From an uncultured Bacteroidota bacterium (GTDB taxonomy: Bacteria > Bacteroidota > Bacteroidia > Bacteroidales > P3): a stretch of 64,000 bases of DNA. Numbering within the stretch: the stretch's first letter is position 1; the number at the start of each line of letters is the position of its first letter. Position numbers and translations under genes: made by a program. The notes below the pieces were generated by a model. It had not been told where the DNA came from. It saw nothing but the letters and a program-made list of their open reading frames with translations, and did no database searches. The stretch lies in assembly GCA_902774845.1 (NCBI GenBank), contig CACYJU010000004.1, positions 62,001 to 126,000 on the forward strand. The letters are read 5' to 3'. This document shows, in pieces, positions 1-9,055 of the stretch.

Positions 1-451
1 TAGCCCACTGGTTGCAGAGGATAGGAAGGTCGCGGTAGCTCTTGACCCAGTTTTTATATGTGCTCCAGATGATGGTCTCGGAGGTAGGACGTACGATAAG
101 CGGTTCTTCGAGTTCAGCCTCAGGGTCGACTACAACACCAGAGCCGTCGGGATTGGTTTTGAGACGGTAGTGAGTGACGACGGCGCACTCTTTGGCGAAG
201 CCTTCGACGTGGTCGGCCTCACGGCTGAGGAACGACTTGGGGATAAAGAGCGGGAAGTAGGCGTTGGAGTGACCGGTGGCCTTGAACATATCATCGAGGG
301 CGCGCTGCATTTTTTCCCATATAGCATAGCCGTAAGGTTTGATGACCATGCAACCGCGGACGGCGGAGTTTTCAGCGAGATCGGCACGAACGACCAGTTC
401 GTTATACCATTCAGAATAGTTTTCAGAGCGTTTTACAAAATCCTTAGCCAT
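1..451 (-). CDS. proS: Prolyl-tRNA synthetase, N-terminal part (cut by window edge)
   Basis: Charges tRNA-Pro with proline in the cytoplasm. Only the first 150 codons are visible; the reading frame runs off the left edge. The N-terminus starts [20 protein letters not shown], followed by [34 protein letters not shown] and [14 protein letters not shown]. The last is the class II motif 2 region (RPTSE) of the short eukaryote/archaeal-type ProRS that Bacteroidetes carry. The ATG at 449-451 is the natural start, 42 nt downstream of a -7 box at 493-500. It is divergent from the alkaline phosphatase gene. Identity is near certain. Confidence 0.95.
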   Translation of the reverse strand, partial: MAKDFVKRSENYSEWYNELVVRADLAENSAVRGCMVIKPYGYAIWEKMQRALDDMFKATGHSNAYFPLFIPKSFLSREADHVEGFAKECAVVTHYRLKTNPDGSGVVVDPEAELEEPLIVRPTSETIIWSTYKNWVKSYRDLPILCNQWA

Positions 452-492
452 TGTTTTATAGATATATTGTATTATTGATAATCAGTGATTTA

Positions 493-500
493 CAAAATTA
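493..500 (-). promoter_or_regulatory. Bacteroidetes -7 box for proS
   Basis: On the minus strand this reads TAATTTTG, matching TAnnTTTG. Transcription should start near 487, giving a leader of about 36 nt before the proS ATG. Confidence 0.5.
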
Positions 501-567
501 CTCAATTATTAAAATGTAACAGAAATCATTTTTTTTCGTATATAACGTTAATTTCAAATAAAATATG

Positions 568-575
568 TAACTTTG
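568..575 (+). promoter_or_regulatory. Bacteroidetes -7 box for the alkaline phosphatase gene
   Basis: TAACTTTG followed by C matches TAnnTTTGC. The predicted start point near 581 lies 33 nt before the ATG at 614, which argues against the upstream in-frame GTG at 485 as start. Confidence 0.65.
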
Positions 576-613
576 CACTCCTAAAACAGACTGCAAAAAT
601 ACTAAAAAAAACA

Positions 614-1714
614 ATGAGAAATACAAACCGCTATGTTGTCTTTGCCCTGAGGGCAGTTTTGGTAGTGCTTCTGATGGCAGTTGTGATGCCCGAGGCAAGC
701 TGTAAAAACAAAAACAAGCGACCCAAAAATGTCATATATATTGTTGGCGACGGCATGGGAGTGAGCCATGTCTACAGTTCGATTGTGGTGCAAAAAGGCA
801 AATCGCAGTTTCTGAGATTCCCATTTACCGGATTCTCTCGCACCTATTCTGCCAACAAATACACCACCGACTCAGGTGCAGGCGGAACAGCTCTCATGAC
901 CATGCACAAGGTGGACAACCGTCATGTAGGCATGTCGAGCGAAGGCAAGTCTTACTGCTCGATGCTGGAGCGTGCCACCAAGAAAGACAAGAAGGTAGGT
1001 TTTGTGGTTACAAGCAGCGTGCTCGATGCTACGCCTGCCAGCACCTACGCACACGTACACGACCGCAAGAGTTTTGACTCGATAAGCCTTCAGTTGGCCA
1101 AATCGCCGTTCAGCGTGATGATCGGCGGCGACCGCAACCACTTCCTTCCCGATAACCGCGAGGACGGACTCTCACCCCTCGACACCCTCGCCGAACGCGG
1201 ATACACGCTGGCATTCACCCTCGATGCAATGGATGATGTCAAGAACGCACCGATGTGTGCCCTCGTTACCGACGGTGACCCCGCCAGCGCAGACAGCCGA
1301 GACGACATGCTTTGCAGAGGTGTGAAGAAAGCCCTCAGCTTGCTGAAGAAATCGAAAGGCGGATTCATGCTGATGATTGAAGGTTCTCAGATTGACTGGG
1401 CATGCCACAACAACGACTTCAAACACCTGCGCGCGGAGATGGAAGACTTTGAGGCGATGCTTAAGATAGTTTTGGATTGGGCGGAACGCGACGGCAACAC
1501 CCTCGTTGTAGTCACCGCTGACCATGAGACAGGCGGACTTTCGTTGCCCGACGGCGACCTTGCCCGCGGAAAGAACGAATACCGCTTCTCGACCGACGGT
1601 CACACGGGTGTCATGGTGCCAGTGTTCGCCTATGGTCCTGGAGCCAACAACTTCACAGGTATTCACCAGAATATCGACATTCCGGAACTAATCTGGAATG
1701 CGGTGTTCAAGTAA
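614..1714 (+). CDS. Exported alkaline phosphatase (PhoA family)
   Basis: Hydrolyses phosphomonoesters outside the cytoplasm. The 366-residue product has an N-terminal hydrophobic segment ending MPEASC, a possible lipobox, so it may be a lipoprotein. Metal and active-site motifs run in the usual order: IYIVGDGMG (first Asp), TDSGAGGTAL (phosphorylated Ser), MIEGSQIDWACHNND (metal ligands), VVTADHETGG (Asp-His) and STDGHTG (last His). An in-frame GTG at 485 would add 43 residues, but it lies upstream of the -7 box, so I use the ATG at 614. The family is clear; substrate specificity is not shown. Confidence 0.92.
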   Translation: MRNTNRYVVFALRAVLVVLLMAVVMPEASCKNKNKRPKNVIYIVGDGMGVSHVYSSIVVQKGKSQFLRFPFTGFSRTYSANKYTTDSGAGGTALMTMHKVDNRHVGMSSEGKSYCSMLERATKKDKKVGFVVTSSVLDATPASTYAHVHDRKSFDSISLQLAKSPFSVMIGGDRNHFLPDNREDGLSPLDTLAERGYTLAFTLDAMDDVKNAPMCALVTDGDPASADSRDDMLCRGVKKALSLLKKSKGGFMLMIEGSQIDWACHNNDFKHLRAEMEDFEAMLKIVLDWAERDGNTLVVVTADHETGGLSLPDGDLARGKNEYRFSTDGHTGVMVPVFAYGPGANNFTGIHQNIDIPELIWNAVFK

Positions 1715-1833
1715 TAGAGATTTTGCAATCTTGTTAATTTGTTATTTCGTTAGTGGAAAGAGGCATTCTTTACTCAAACGATAAAACAATCAAGCGTTAA
1801 CACATTAACACAATCGTACATAGACTTTCGAGA

Positions 1834-2646
1834 ATGGCCATCATTGTTTTGATGGCTGTCTCTTTTAGTGCTGGTGCACAGGAGAAGTTGACGCAGGACA
1901 CGATGGAATGCCACATCGTAGGATTCAACTTCGGTACGGTGTTCCCCTCCCCTGGCGGTTCGTTCGGAAAGGCGCCCGACGGCACGAAGGCTCAGTACAC
2001 CACGATGTACGACCTGTATAAGTTTCCCTTCCTGAACTTCGGATTGAACGGGATATACAAGTACAAGTCGAACTGGTTGGTCTTTCTCGATGGCGATTTT
2101 TTCTTCGGGAGCGACAACCTGAGGAGCCGCGACCTGAGGATGGCCGACCTCTACACCCGCGACAGCATCATCATAGGCACCAACGGAACGGACGCTGTGG
2201 TGACGTGCTACAACCGAGGTTTCAGCGTGAGAGCCGGTGCCGGAAAGATATTCCGCGTGTCGAAGAAGAACCCCAACTCCGGCATCTTGCTGAAACTGAC
2301 CGGAGGATGGATTCAGCAACAAACCATCTTCAACCTCAACGAGGTGAACGCCCCGCAGATCGACGACGCCTACGCCCATCTTTACGACCATCAGAGGATG
2401 GGTGGTGTGCTGACCGAAGGTGTGGGATACTGGTTCATGAGCAACAATCTGAACCTGGTGAACTTCTACTTCACCTTCGAGATCTCACAGAGCTGGATGA
2501 AGTCAACCCGAGAGTACACCATCGACCAGCTGGCCGGACTTCGCGGAAAGGACTCAAACCGCTATTTCGACCTCACTTACACGCTGAAATTCTGCTGGAT
2601 GTTCCCATTGAAAGGGAAGACATCCTACGACTATTACTATTATTAG
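1834..2646 (+). CDS. Exported protein, probably outer-membrane beta-rich, unknown function
   Basis: A 270-residue protein with a short N-terminal signal (AIIVLMAVSFSAGAQ) and many aromatic alternating stretches such as WLVFLDGDFFFGSD, LNLVNFYFTFEISQSW and YFDLTYTLKFCW, which fit a beta-barrel or beta-rich surface protein. It ends in an unusual run of Tyr (DYYYY). It resembles uncharacterised exported proteins conserved in Bacteroidales. The ATG at 1834 gives a signal peptide without the usual basic start. An upstream in-frame ATT at 1804 would give NTIVHRLSRM ahead of it, a better n-region, so the true start may be a non-ATG codon. Function unknown. Confidence 0.75.
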   Translation: MAIIVLMAVSFSAGAQEKLTQDTMECHIVGFNFGTVFPSPGGSFGKAPDGTKAQYTTMYDLYKFPFLNFGLNGIYKYKSNWLVFLDGDFFFGSDNLRSRDLRMADLYTRDSIIIGTNGTDAVVTCYNRGFSVRAGAGKIFRVSKKNPNSGILLKLTGGWIQQQTIFNLNEVNAPQIDDAYAHLYDHQRMGGVLTEGVGYWFMSNNLNLVNFYFTFEISQSWMKSTREYTIDQLAGLRGKDSNRYFDLTYTLKFCWMFPLKGKTSYDYYYY

Positions 2647-2708
2647 CAGATAGAGCGGCATGATTTTGTGAGTTAGAGCTTTACAGATTTTTTATCGTTG
2701 TTTTTTCA

Positions 2709-2737
2709 CAACCCCGCTCCCCTTCAGAGTGGGGTTG
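2709..2737 (+). terminator. Hairpin after the 1834 gene
   Basis: CAACCCC (2709-2715) pairs with GGGGTTG (2731-2737). There is no clear T-run after it, so terminator function is uncertain. Confidence 0.35.
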
Positions 2738-2806
2738 ATTGATTAATAAAAAAGCCTCCGCTAACAAGTGTTCAAAACTTAATTTTGAAAGGAGGCAATT
2801 ATTGAG

Positions 2807-2814
2807 TACTTTTG
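2807..2814 (+). promoter_or_regulatory. -7 box for waaA
   Basis: TACTTTTG matches TAnnTTTG. The inferred start near 2820 places the waaA start codon downstream of it and excludes the TTG at 2739. Confidence 0.5.
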
Positions 2815-2867
2815 TGCGTTTTTACAACGCATCTATATTTAGAAATCACCGACCAGTTCTTAACCTC

Positions 2868-4130
2868 TTGGCTCATCCTATACACATACTCTACAATCTT
2901 GGCATCGCGCTATATGGTGCCGGCATACGCATTGCGGCAATAACGAACCAGAAGGCACGCCAAATGGTGGAGGGATGGGCTCGAACATGGAATACTGAGC
3001 CGTTGAAGGGAGAGAAGGTGGCATGGTTCCATGCTTCGTCGCTGGGTGAGTTCGAACAGGCGCGTCCTGTGATAAAAAAATTCAGAGATGAGCATCCAGA
3101 CTTCAAAGTGTGGATAACCTTTTTCTCCCCTTCTGGCTATGAGGTGAGGAAGAATTGTGAAGAGGCAGAGAGGGTAACCTACCTGCCGATAGACACACCT
3201 CGCAACGCCCGCCGGCTGGTGGAGCTGATAAACCCCGAGGTGGCCTTCTTTGTGAAATACGACTTCTGGTTCAACATGCTGAGAGAGCTGAATCGTCATG
3301 GAGTGAAGACGTTTATTTTCTCGGCGATATTCCGCAGGAGCCACTACTTCTTCAAACCCTACGGAGGGTGGTTCAGAAAGCAGCTGCGCTGTTTCGACCA
3401 TATCTTTGTCCAGAACGAGGAATCCCTACGGTTGCTGAAGGACGGAGGGGTTGACTGGTGTTCTGTTGCGGGCGACACACGCTTCGACCGCGTGAAAGAG
3501 ATAGCAGAGAGAAGTGAGGGTGACGTGACAGTCGAGCGATTCCTTGCCGGGAACAGCGGCAAATGCATCGTGGCGGGAAGCAGCTGGGAACCCGACGAAG
3601 AAAACCTGAAAGCATATCTGGACAACTGCCAAGGTACGGTGCGACTGGTGCTCGCCCCCCATGTGATAAGCGAGAGCCACCTCGAGCGGATAGAAAACCT
3701 TTTTGGCAAGATGCGCTGTATCCGGTATTCGAAAGCCTGCAAAGAGCAGTTTCCAACCGAAAACGAGCGATATGCCAACATCCTCATCATCGACAACATA
3801 GGACTACTTTCGAGGATATACCGCTATGCCGACGTAGCCTATATCGGCGGCGGGTTCGGAAGAGGCATACACAACATTCTGGAGGCGCTGACCTACGAGG
3901 TGCCGGTGGTCTTCGGACCTAACCACACCAAGTTCCAGGAAGCCAAAGACATCCTGCGGTTAGGCGGTGGTTTCACCTACCGTAATTCAGAGTCGCTGGC
4001 CGAAGTGATGGACCGCCTGCTGAGCGACGACCATTACGGACAGGAAGCCTCGCAGGTGTGCAAGAAGTATGTCGAATCTAACATCGGGAGCACCGCGAAG
4101 ATAATGACAACTTTGAACCTTGAACCTTGA
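2868..4130 (+). CDS. waaA: 3-deoxy-D-manno-octulosonic acid (Kdo) transferase
   Basis: Transfers Kdo from CMP-Kdo to lipid A precursor at the inner membrane. Motifs include VAWFHASSLGEFEQARP, FFSPSGYEV, YLPIDTPRN, FVKYDFWFN, GDTRFDRV and AYIGGGFGRGIHNILEAL. About 420 residues is the usual family length. The start is uncertain: the frame is open from a TTG at 2739, but a -7 box lies at 2807. Homologues begin at the hydrophobic segment encoded from about 2886, so the TTG at 2868 is my best choice. The last residues (LNLEP) and the stop codon are encoded by the TTGAACC tandem repeat that fills the junction with the next gene. Confidence 0.9.
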   Translation: MAHPIHILYNLGIALYGAGIRIAAITNQKARQMVEGWARTWNTEPLKGEKVAWFHASSLGEFEQARPVIKKFRDEHPDFKVWITFFSPSGYEVRKNCEEAERVTYLPIDTPRNARRLVELINPEVAFFVKYDFWFNMLRELNRHGVKTFIFSAIFRRSHYFFKPYGGWFRKQLRCFDHIFVQNEESLRLLKDGGVDWCSVAGDTRFDRVKEIAERSEGDVTVERFLAGNSGKCIVAGSSWEPDEENLKAYLDNCQGTVRLVLAPHVISESHLERIENLFGKMRCIRYSKACKEQFPTENERYANILIIDNIGLLSRIYRYADVAYIGGGFGRGIHNILEALTYEVPVVFGPNHTKFQEAKDILRLGGGFTYRNSESLAEVMDRLLSDDHYGQEASQVCKKYVESNIGSTAKIMTTLNLEP

Positions 4131-4157
4131 ACCTTGAACCTTGAACTTTGAACTTTA
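4111..4157 (+). repeat. TTGAACC heptamer array spanning a stop and a start codon
   Basis: About five direct copies of TTGAACC/TTGAACT. The waaA stop (4128-4130) and the TTG start of the next gene (4148) both lie inside it, so the repeat has been recruited as coding sequence at both ends. Confidence 0.85.
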
Positions 4158-6544
4158 AGAAGTACATAACAGCGGCAGCGCTGGCGTTAGTGTTGATGAC
4201 GATGAACTCGTGCCGAGTGGAGCGTTTTCTGAAAGAGGACGAGTATGTGCTCTACAAAAACAAGTACAAGGTCGAGATGGCCGACAGCAGCGAGGTGACG
4301 AAAGAGGTTAAGGATGCCCTCATCTCCAAGAAGAAATACGCCCGCCAGAAGCCCAACTCCAAAGTGCTGGGCATCGACCCTCTAAGGTTCAAGCTATGGG
4401 TATACACCATGTCGAGCCCTAAGAAAAACGGCAAATTCAACCGATGGCTGAGAAAGAAAGGTCAAGCGCCGGTGGTCTACAGCGAGGTTGCCGCACGCAC
4501 CACGACCCAGCAGCTCGAAGGCCTGATGGAGTCGAAAGGCTGCTTCAAGTCGACCGCGACGTTCGACACGCTGAAGATAAAAAAACGTAACATAAGCATT
4601 CTCTACACCATAAAAGCCTCGCCACGCTTCCATATCGAACAGACCTACGTGTACAGCGAGGACACCGCTCTGAGCGGTCTCATGGAGGAATGGAAGAAAG
4701 ACTCCTATGTGAAAGACGGCGAACTTTACGACCGCGAGAACCTGTCGAAAGAACGTACCCGTATCTACGAAAACCTCCTCAACGAGGGTTTTTATACAGC
4801 CTCTAAAGAGCTCATCACCTTTGTGGTGGACACGACCGACTACGGCAACCACGGGCTGACCGTAACCACCTATCTGCACCGTCCTCAAGGCGCCAACAAA
4901 GAGAAGGGGAACCTCCAGCGTTATCATGTAGACAACATCTACATCTACCCCCAAGCCGCCGCCACCGACTCGGTCATGGACACCACCGTCTACCACTACA
5001 AGACCAAGCATTTCGCCACCGACTACACCTTCGTCCACCCGAAAGGCAAGATGGAGATTCGGCCAGGCACCATAAGCCGCGCGCTAACGCTCTTCCACGA
5101 CCAGCAGTTCCGCCCCCGCAACTCCACCAACAGCTACAACTCCCTCCTCAGCCTCAGGAATTTCAAATATATCGACATCAAGTATGACGAATCGCCGAAC
5201 AGCAGCGACAGCGCACGCCTGCTCAACGCCACCGTCCGTCTTATGCGATCCGACAAACGCCGCTTCACGGCTTCGTTGGAGTTGAACAATGCCTCGGCAC
5301 TCGGCACGAAAGAGAACCGCAATTTCTTCACCAGCGGAAACTTCGGATTGGAGACAACCCTCACCTACCAGAACAAGAACCTCTTCGGCGGCGCCGAGAT
5401 TCTGAAGGTCGAAGGCAACCTGCTGTTCGAGCTGCCCAAGCTGGTGTTCACCAACCGGGAACTGAAATTCCGTGAGGCCTTCTCAGCCTTCGAAGCGGGC
5501 TTGAACATCTCGCTCGATATACCCGACTTCCTGCTGCCCGGCACGGGCAATATCGTGTGGCAGCGCATGCGGCCCCACACCGTCTTCACCATCGGCGGCA
5601 GCTACCAATATAGACCCTACTACGAGCGAGTGCCTCTGAACACCTCGCTTGCCTACACCTGGACACACAGCCGACGGGCCCGCAATCAGATGATACCGCT
5701 GGAGTTGACCTTCGTCAAGTTCATTAACCTCGACCCCGTCCTGATTTCGCGACTGAACGCCGTCTCCGACCTGCGTCTGAAATACCAATACTCCGACCAC
5801 TTCATCATGGACGCCCGATACGACTATATCTACAGCACCCAGGTTTTCGGCACCCGAAACAACTTCCACTTCGTCCACATCACCGCTGAGACGGCAGGCA
5901 ACCTGCTGCACGGCTTGAGCATCGCATGCAAAGGTCCCGTCGACGAGAACGGCATACGCAGTGTCTGGGGTGTCCCCTACTCCCAATACGCCCGCGCCTC
6001 CATAGAATACAAGAACTACCTCTATTGGGGAAAGAAGTCGACCTTCGTAAGCCGTATCATGCTGGGTGTGGGATTGCCTTACGCCAACTCGAGCATGATG
6101 CCCTACGAAAAAGCCTTCTTCGGTGGCGGTCCTTCGACCATGCGAGCCTGGCAGCTGCGTCGACTCGGTCCTGGCTGCTTCAACGGCAACGCCAGCGGCA
6201 TACTCGAGCGCATGGGTGACATGACACTGGTCATAAACCTCGAACAGCGTTTCCCCATCGCCTGGGTGCTCGAGGGAGCCATCTTTGCCGACATCGGAAA
6301 CGTGTGGCTGATACACAAGAGCGAGGAGTTCCCCGATGGCGAATTCCGCTTCAACAACATGTTCCGCAGCATGGCTATGGGTGCAGGACTCGGCATTCGC
6401 GCCAACATCTCGATACTCACCCTACGACTCGACTTCGGTTTGCCGATATATGATCCCGGCTATTCAGAAGACTTCCGCTGGCGACCCGCCCACTGGAAAT
6501 TCAACCAGATAGTAACCAACTTCGGCATCGACTACCCGTTTTAG
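4148..6544 (+). CDS. Omp85-family outer-membrane protein (BamA/TamA-like)
   Basis: A 798-residue outer-membrane protein likely to act in assembly or translocation of envelope proteins. The N-terminus (MNFKKYITAAALALVLMTMNSC) is a lipoprotein-type signal with Cys at residue 22. The middle holds POTRA-like regions (FHIEQTYVYSEDT; NIYIYPQAA) and the C-terminal half is a 16-strand-type barrel. It carries the Omp85 signature FFGGGPSTMRAWQLRRLGPG and a terminal aromatic residue (NFGIDYPF). It is about the length of Bacteroidetes BamA-like surface-antigen proteins with lipoprotein signals. The start is a TTG inside the heptamer array. It probably shares a transcript with waaA. Which Omp85 subgroup it belongs to is not settled. 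Confidence 0.85.
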   Translation: MNFKKYITAAALALVLMTMNSCRVERFLKEDEYVLYKNKYKVEMADSSEVTKEVKDALISKKKYARQKPNSKVLGIDPLRFKLWVYTMSSPKKNGKFNRWLRKKGQAPVVYSEVAARTTTQQLEGLMESKGCFKSTATFDTLKIKKRNISILYTIKASPRFHIEQTYVYSEDTALSGLMEEWKKDSYVKDGELYDRENLSKERTRIYENLLNEGFYTASKELITFVVDTTDYGNHGLTVTTYLHRPQGANKEKGNLQRYHVDNIYIYPQAAATDSVMDTTVYHYKTKHFATDYTFVHPKGKMEIRPGTISRALTLFHDQQFRPRNSTNSYNSLLSLRNFKYIDIKYDESPNSSDSARLLNATVRLMRSDKRRFTASLELNNASALGTKENRNFFTSGNFGLETTLTYQNKNLFGGAEILKVEGNLLFELPKLVFTNRELKFREAFSAFEAGLNISLDIPDFLLPGTGNIVWQRMRPHTVFTIGGSYQYRPYYERVPLNTSLAYTWTHSRRARNQMIPLELTFVKFINLDPVLISRLNAVSDLRLKYQYSDHFIMDARYDYIYSTQVFGTRNNFHFVHITAETAGNLLHGLSIACKGPVDENGIRSVWGVPYSQYARASIEYKNYLYWGKKSTFVSRIMLGVGLPYANSSMMPYEKAFFGGGPSTMRAWQLRRLGPGCFNGNASGILERMGDMTLVINLEQRFPIAWVLEGAIFADIGNVWLIHKSEEFPDGEFRFNNMFRSMAMGAGLGIRANISILTLRLDFGLPIYDPGYSEDFRWRPAHWKFNQIVTNFGIDYPF

Positions 6545-6564
6545 CAGTCAGCGGTTAGCAGTTA

Positions 6565-6609
6565 GGAACCTTTTGAACCTTGAACCTTGAACCTTGAACC
6601 ATTAACCAT
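6565..6609 (+). repeat. TTGAACC / ATTAACC heptamer array
   Basis: Three to four copies of TTGAACC followed by ATTAACC, in sense orientation just before the ATG at 6616. Confidence 0.8.
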
Positions 6610-6615
6610 CCCACC

Positions 6616-7587
6616 ATGCAAGACCTAACAGAAATTTTCGCAACCATAAAACATCTGTTCGACGAACAGCAGTTCTGCTTTGAACCCACCGAACTCTACG
6701 AGCCCATCGACTACACCCTGCGGCTCGGCGGCAAACGGTTGCGTCCGGCCCTCCTGTTCGCCTCCAACCAGATGATGGGTGGCGAGATGGAGCAGGCGAT
6801 GTCGGCGGCTGTGGGCATCGAGACCTTCCACAACTTCACCCTCCTCCACGACGACGTGATGGACCGTTCACCCCTCCGTCGCGGCCAACCGACCGTATGG
6901 ACACGATGGGACGAGAACACCGCCATCCTCTCGGGCGACACCATGTTCGCCCTCGCCTGGCGCTATTTCCTGAAGAAACCACACGCCAACCTGCAAGCCA
7001 TACTCGACTGCTTCAACGAGACAGCCATCGAAGTATGCGAGGGACAGCAGTATGATATGAACTTCGAGCGTCGTGACGAGGTGCCACTCGACGAGTACAT
7101 GATGATGATACGCAAGAAGACCGCCGTCCTGCTCGCCGGCGCCATGAAAATCGGCGCCATGTATGCCGGTGCCGACGAGGAAGACCTGCGTCACCTCTAT
7201 GACTGTGGCATCAACATGGGCCTCGCCTTCCAGATACAGGACGACCTCCTCGACGCCTATGCCGACCAGAACACCTTCGGCAAACCTATAGGACAGGATA
7301 TCCGCGATCATAAGAAGACCTACATGATCCTGCGTGCCCTCGAGCTCTGCAACCCCACCCAACGCGAGGAGCTGAAAAGCCTCTACAACACCGACCGTCA
7401 CGACGAGAAGTCGGTGAACGCCGTACTGGAGAAATACGACGAGCTCGGGATGAAAGCACACGCCGAAGAGGAGATTGTCCGTCTGATGAAAATAGCCGAG
7501 AACGAACTGGCTGAAGTGAAAGCGTCCGACGAAAGGAAAACACCGATTAAAGAACTGATATCGACACTTATAGGACGCCAGCGATAG
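6616..7587 (+). CDS. Trans-polyprenyl diphosphate synthase
   Basis: Condenses isopentenyl diphosphate with allylic diphosphates to make isoprenoid chains, for example the menaquinone side chain. The 323-residue protein has GGKRLRPALL, the first Asp-rich motif HDDVMDRSPLRRGQPT, the KKTAVL substrate-binding Lys region and the second Asp-rich motif FQIQDDLLDAYAD with GKPIGQDI after it. Length and motifs fit the IspA/IspB family; product chain length cannot be read reliably. Its start follows the repeat array by a few bases. Confidence 0.93.
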   Translation: MQDLTEIFATIKHLFDEQQFCFEPTELYEPIDYTLRLGGKRLRPALLFASNQMMGGEMEQAMSAAVGIETFHNFTLLHDDVMDRSPLRRGQPTVWTRWDENTAILSGDTMFALAWRYFLKKPHANLQAILDCFNETAIEVCEGQQYDMNFERRDEVPLDEYMMMIRKKTAVLLAGAMKIGAMYAGADEEDLRHLYDCGINMGLAFQIQDDLLDAYADQNTFGKPIGQDIRDHKKTYMILRALELCNPTQREELKSLYNTDRHDEKSVNAVLEKYDELGMKAHAEEEIVRLMKIAENELAEVKASDERKTPIKELISTLIGRQR

Positions 7588-7651
7588 AGCCCAAACCCCG
7601 GTCGCCAAAAATAAAAAAGTAAAAAAAACACTTTTATCAAAAAAATAAAGT

Positions 7652-7659
7652 ATATTTGC
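7652..7659 (+). promoter_or_regulatory. -7 box for the exbB operon
   Basis: TATATTTG followed by C matches the consensus. Transcription near 7665 gives a leader of about 57 nt, rich in TTAAT/TTAACAC. Confidence 0.65.
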
Positions 7660-7721
7660 ATCATTACAGCCCTAAAAAGCAAATTAAACAACTAATTAAT
7701 AATTAACACACTAAACAAGTT

Positions 7722-8543
7722 ATGAAAAAAGTAATTGCTTTGATGTCAATCGTAGGATTGTTGACATTCTCCAATTTCAATGGTCTGAAAGCGCAGGATG
7801 CTGCCGCTGCTCCTGACCCCAACGCTACCGAACAAGTTGACGAATCCGCAGCTCCCGCTGTAGACGAAGCAGCTGAAGAAGCAACCGAAGAGGTCGCTGC
7901 CGAAGAGACCACCAAGTCCTTCCACCAGGTCCTGAAAGAAAAATACATCGAGGGTGGTGCCGGCTGGATGACCCCCGTGCTCCTCTGCCTTATCCTCGGT
8001 ATGGCACTCGTTATCGAGCGCATCCTCTATCTGAACATGTCCACCACCAATGTCAAGAAACTTCTCGACGGCATTGAGGAGAATGTTAAGAACGGCAACT
8101 ATGACGGCGCCAAGGAACTCTGCCGCAACACCCGCGGCCCCGTGGCCAGCATCTTCTATCAGGGTCTCGACCGCATCAACTCGGGCCTCGACAACGTAGA
8201 GAAGGCTGTCACCTCCTACGGTGGTGTCCAGATGGCTCGCCTCGAGAGCAACATGACCTGGATCGCCCTGTTCATCGCTCTGGCTCCTTCGTTCGGATTC
8301 CTCGGTACGGTTATCGGTATGGTTGGCGCATTCGACGCTATCGAAGCAGCCGGTGATATCAGCCCGACGGTTGTGGCTGGCGGTATGAAGGTCGCTCTGT
8401 TGACCACCGTGTTCGGTCTTATCGTCGCTATCATCCTTCAGATTTTCTACAACTACCTTATCACCAAGATTGAAAGCCTCGTCGCTCAGATGGAGGATGG
8501 TTCAATCTCATTCATGGATATCCTCGTAAAACATCAGAAATAA
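7722..8543 (+). CDS. exbB: MotA/TolQ/ExbB proton channel protein
   Basis: Inner-membrane proton channel subunit that powers TonB-dependent outer-membrane transport. The 273 residues start with a signal-like segment (VIALMSIVGLLTFSNF), then an Ala/Glu-rich acidic stretch (residues about 27-65), then the first channel TM (TPVLLCLILGMALVIERI). The conserved block ALAPSFGFLGTVIGMVGAFD and a last TM (VALLTTVFGLIVAIILQIFY) follow. It is the first gene of a four-gene operon with its own promoter. The extended N-terminus is common in Bacteroidetes ExbB. Confidence 0.93.
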   Translation: MKKVIALMSIVGLLTFSNFNGLKAQDAAAAPDPNATEQVDESAAPAVDEAAEEATEEVAAEETTKSFHQVLKEKYIEGGAGWMTPVLLCLILGMALVIERILYLNMSTTNVKKLLDGIEENVKNGNYDGAKELCRNTRGPVASIFYQGLDRINSGLDNVEKAVTSYGGVQMARLESNMTWIALFIALAPSFGFLGTVIGMVGAFDAIEAAGDISPTVVAGGMKVALLTTVFGLIVAIILQIFYNYLITKIESLVAQMEDGSISFMDILVKHQK

Positions 8544-8594
8544 TAGTTTTGAGGACCAATTAACTATTGTACAACAAAAAATCCTTGAACTATT

Positions 8595-9017
8595 ATGAAA
8601 GAGAAAACAGATAAACTTATAACGATTATCTGCCTTTGCCTCGCGATTATTGGCTCTATCTTTGCCATCCTCTTCGCGATGAACGGCAGTTCTGCGTTCT
8701 TCGACACAGCCTTCTGGATGCTTATCGCTTTCGTAGCCGTGAGCGGTTGCGCCATCCTCGGCTTCCTTGTCATGCGTATCATCAAGGGTAAAGGCTGGAA
8801 GTTCCTCATCGGCCTCGGAATCCTCGTGGCACTCGTGCTCGTCGCTTTCCTCCTCTCCAAGGGCAACGACGTCAGCCAGATCTTCCTCGACAAGAACGGC
8901 GCCACTCAGGGCACTTCCAAACTGGTAGGTACCGCCTGCATCACCACCTATGTGCTGTTTGCACTCTCGGTGCTCGCCATCATCTATGTCGAAGTCGCTA
9001 AATTTTTCAAGAAATAA
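8595..9017 (+). CDS. Small four-TM inner-membrane protein between exbB and exbD
   Basis: A 140-residue protein with four predicted membrane helices: ITIICLCLAIIGSIFAILF, MLIAFVAVSGCAILGFLVM, FLIGLGILVALVLVAFLL and ITTYVLFALSVLAIIYV. I know of similar uncharacterised proteins in this position in Bacteroidales exb operons. Its constant place between channel and ExbD genes suggests an accessory subunit, but this is inference from context only. Confidence 0.8.
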   Translation: MKEKTDKLITIICLCLAIIGSIFAILFAMNGSSAFFDTAFWMLIAFVAVSGCAILGFLVMRIIKGKGWKFLIGLGILVALVLVAFLLSKGNDVSQIFLDKNGATQGTSKLVGTACITTYVLFALSVLAIIYVEVAKFFKK

Positions 9018-9055
9018 GCAGTCAAGCTACTTAAAACCTTAAACTTTTACAATAT

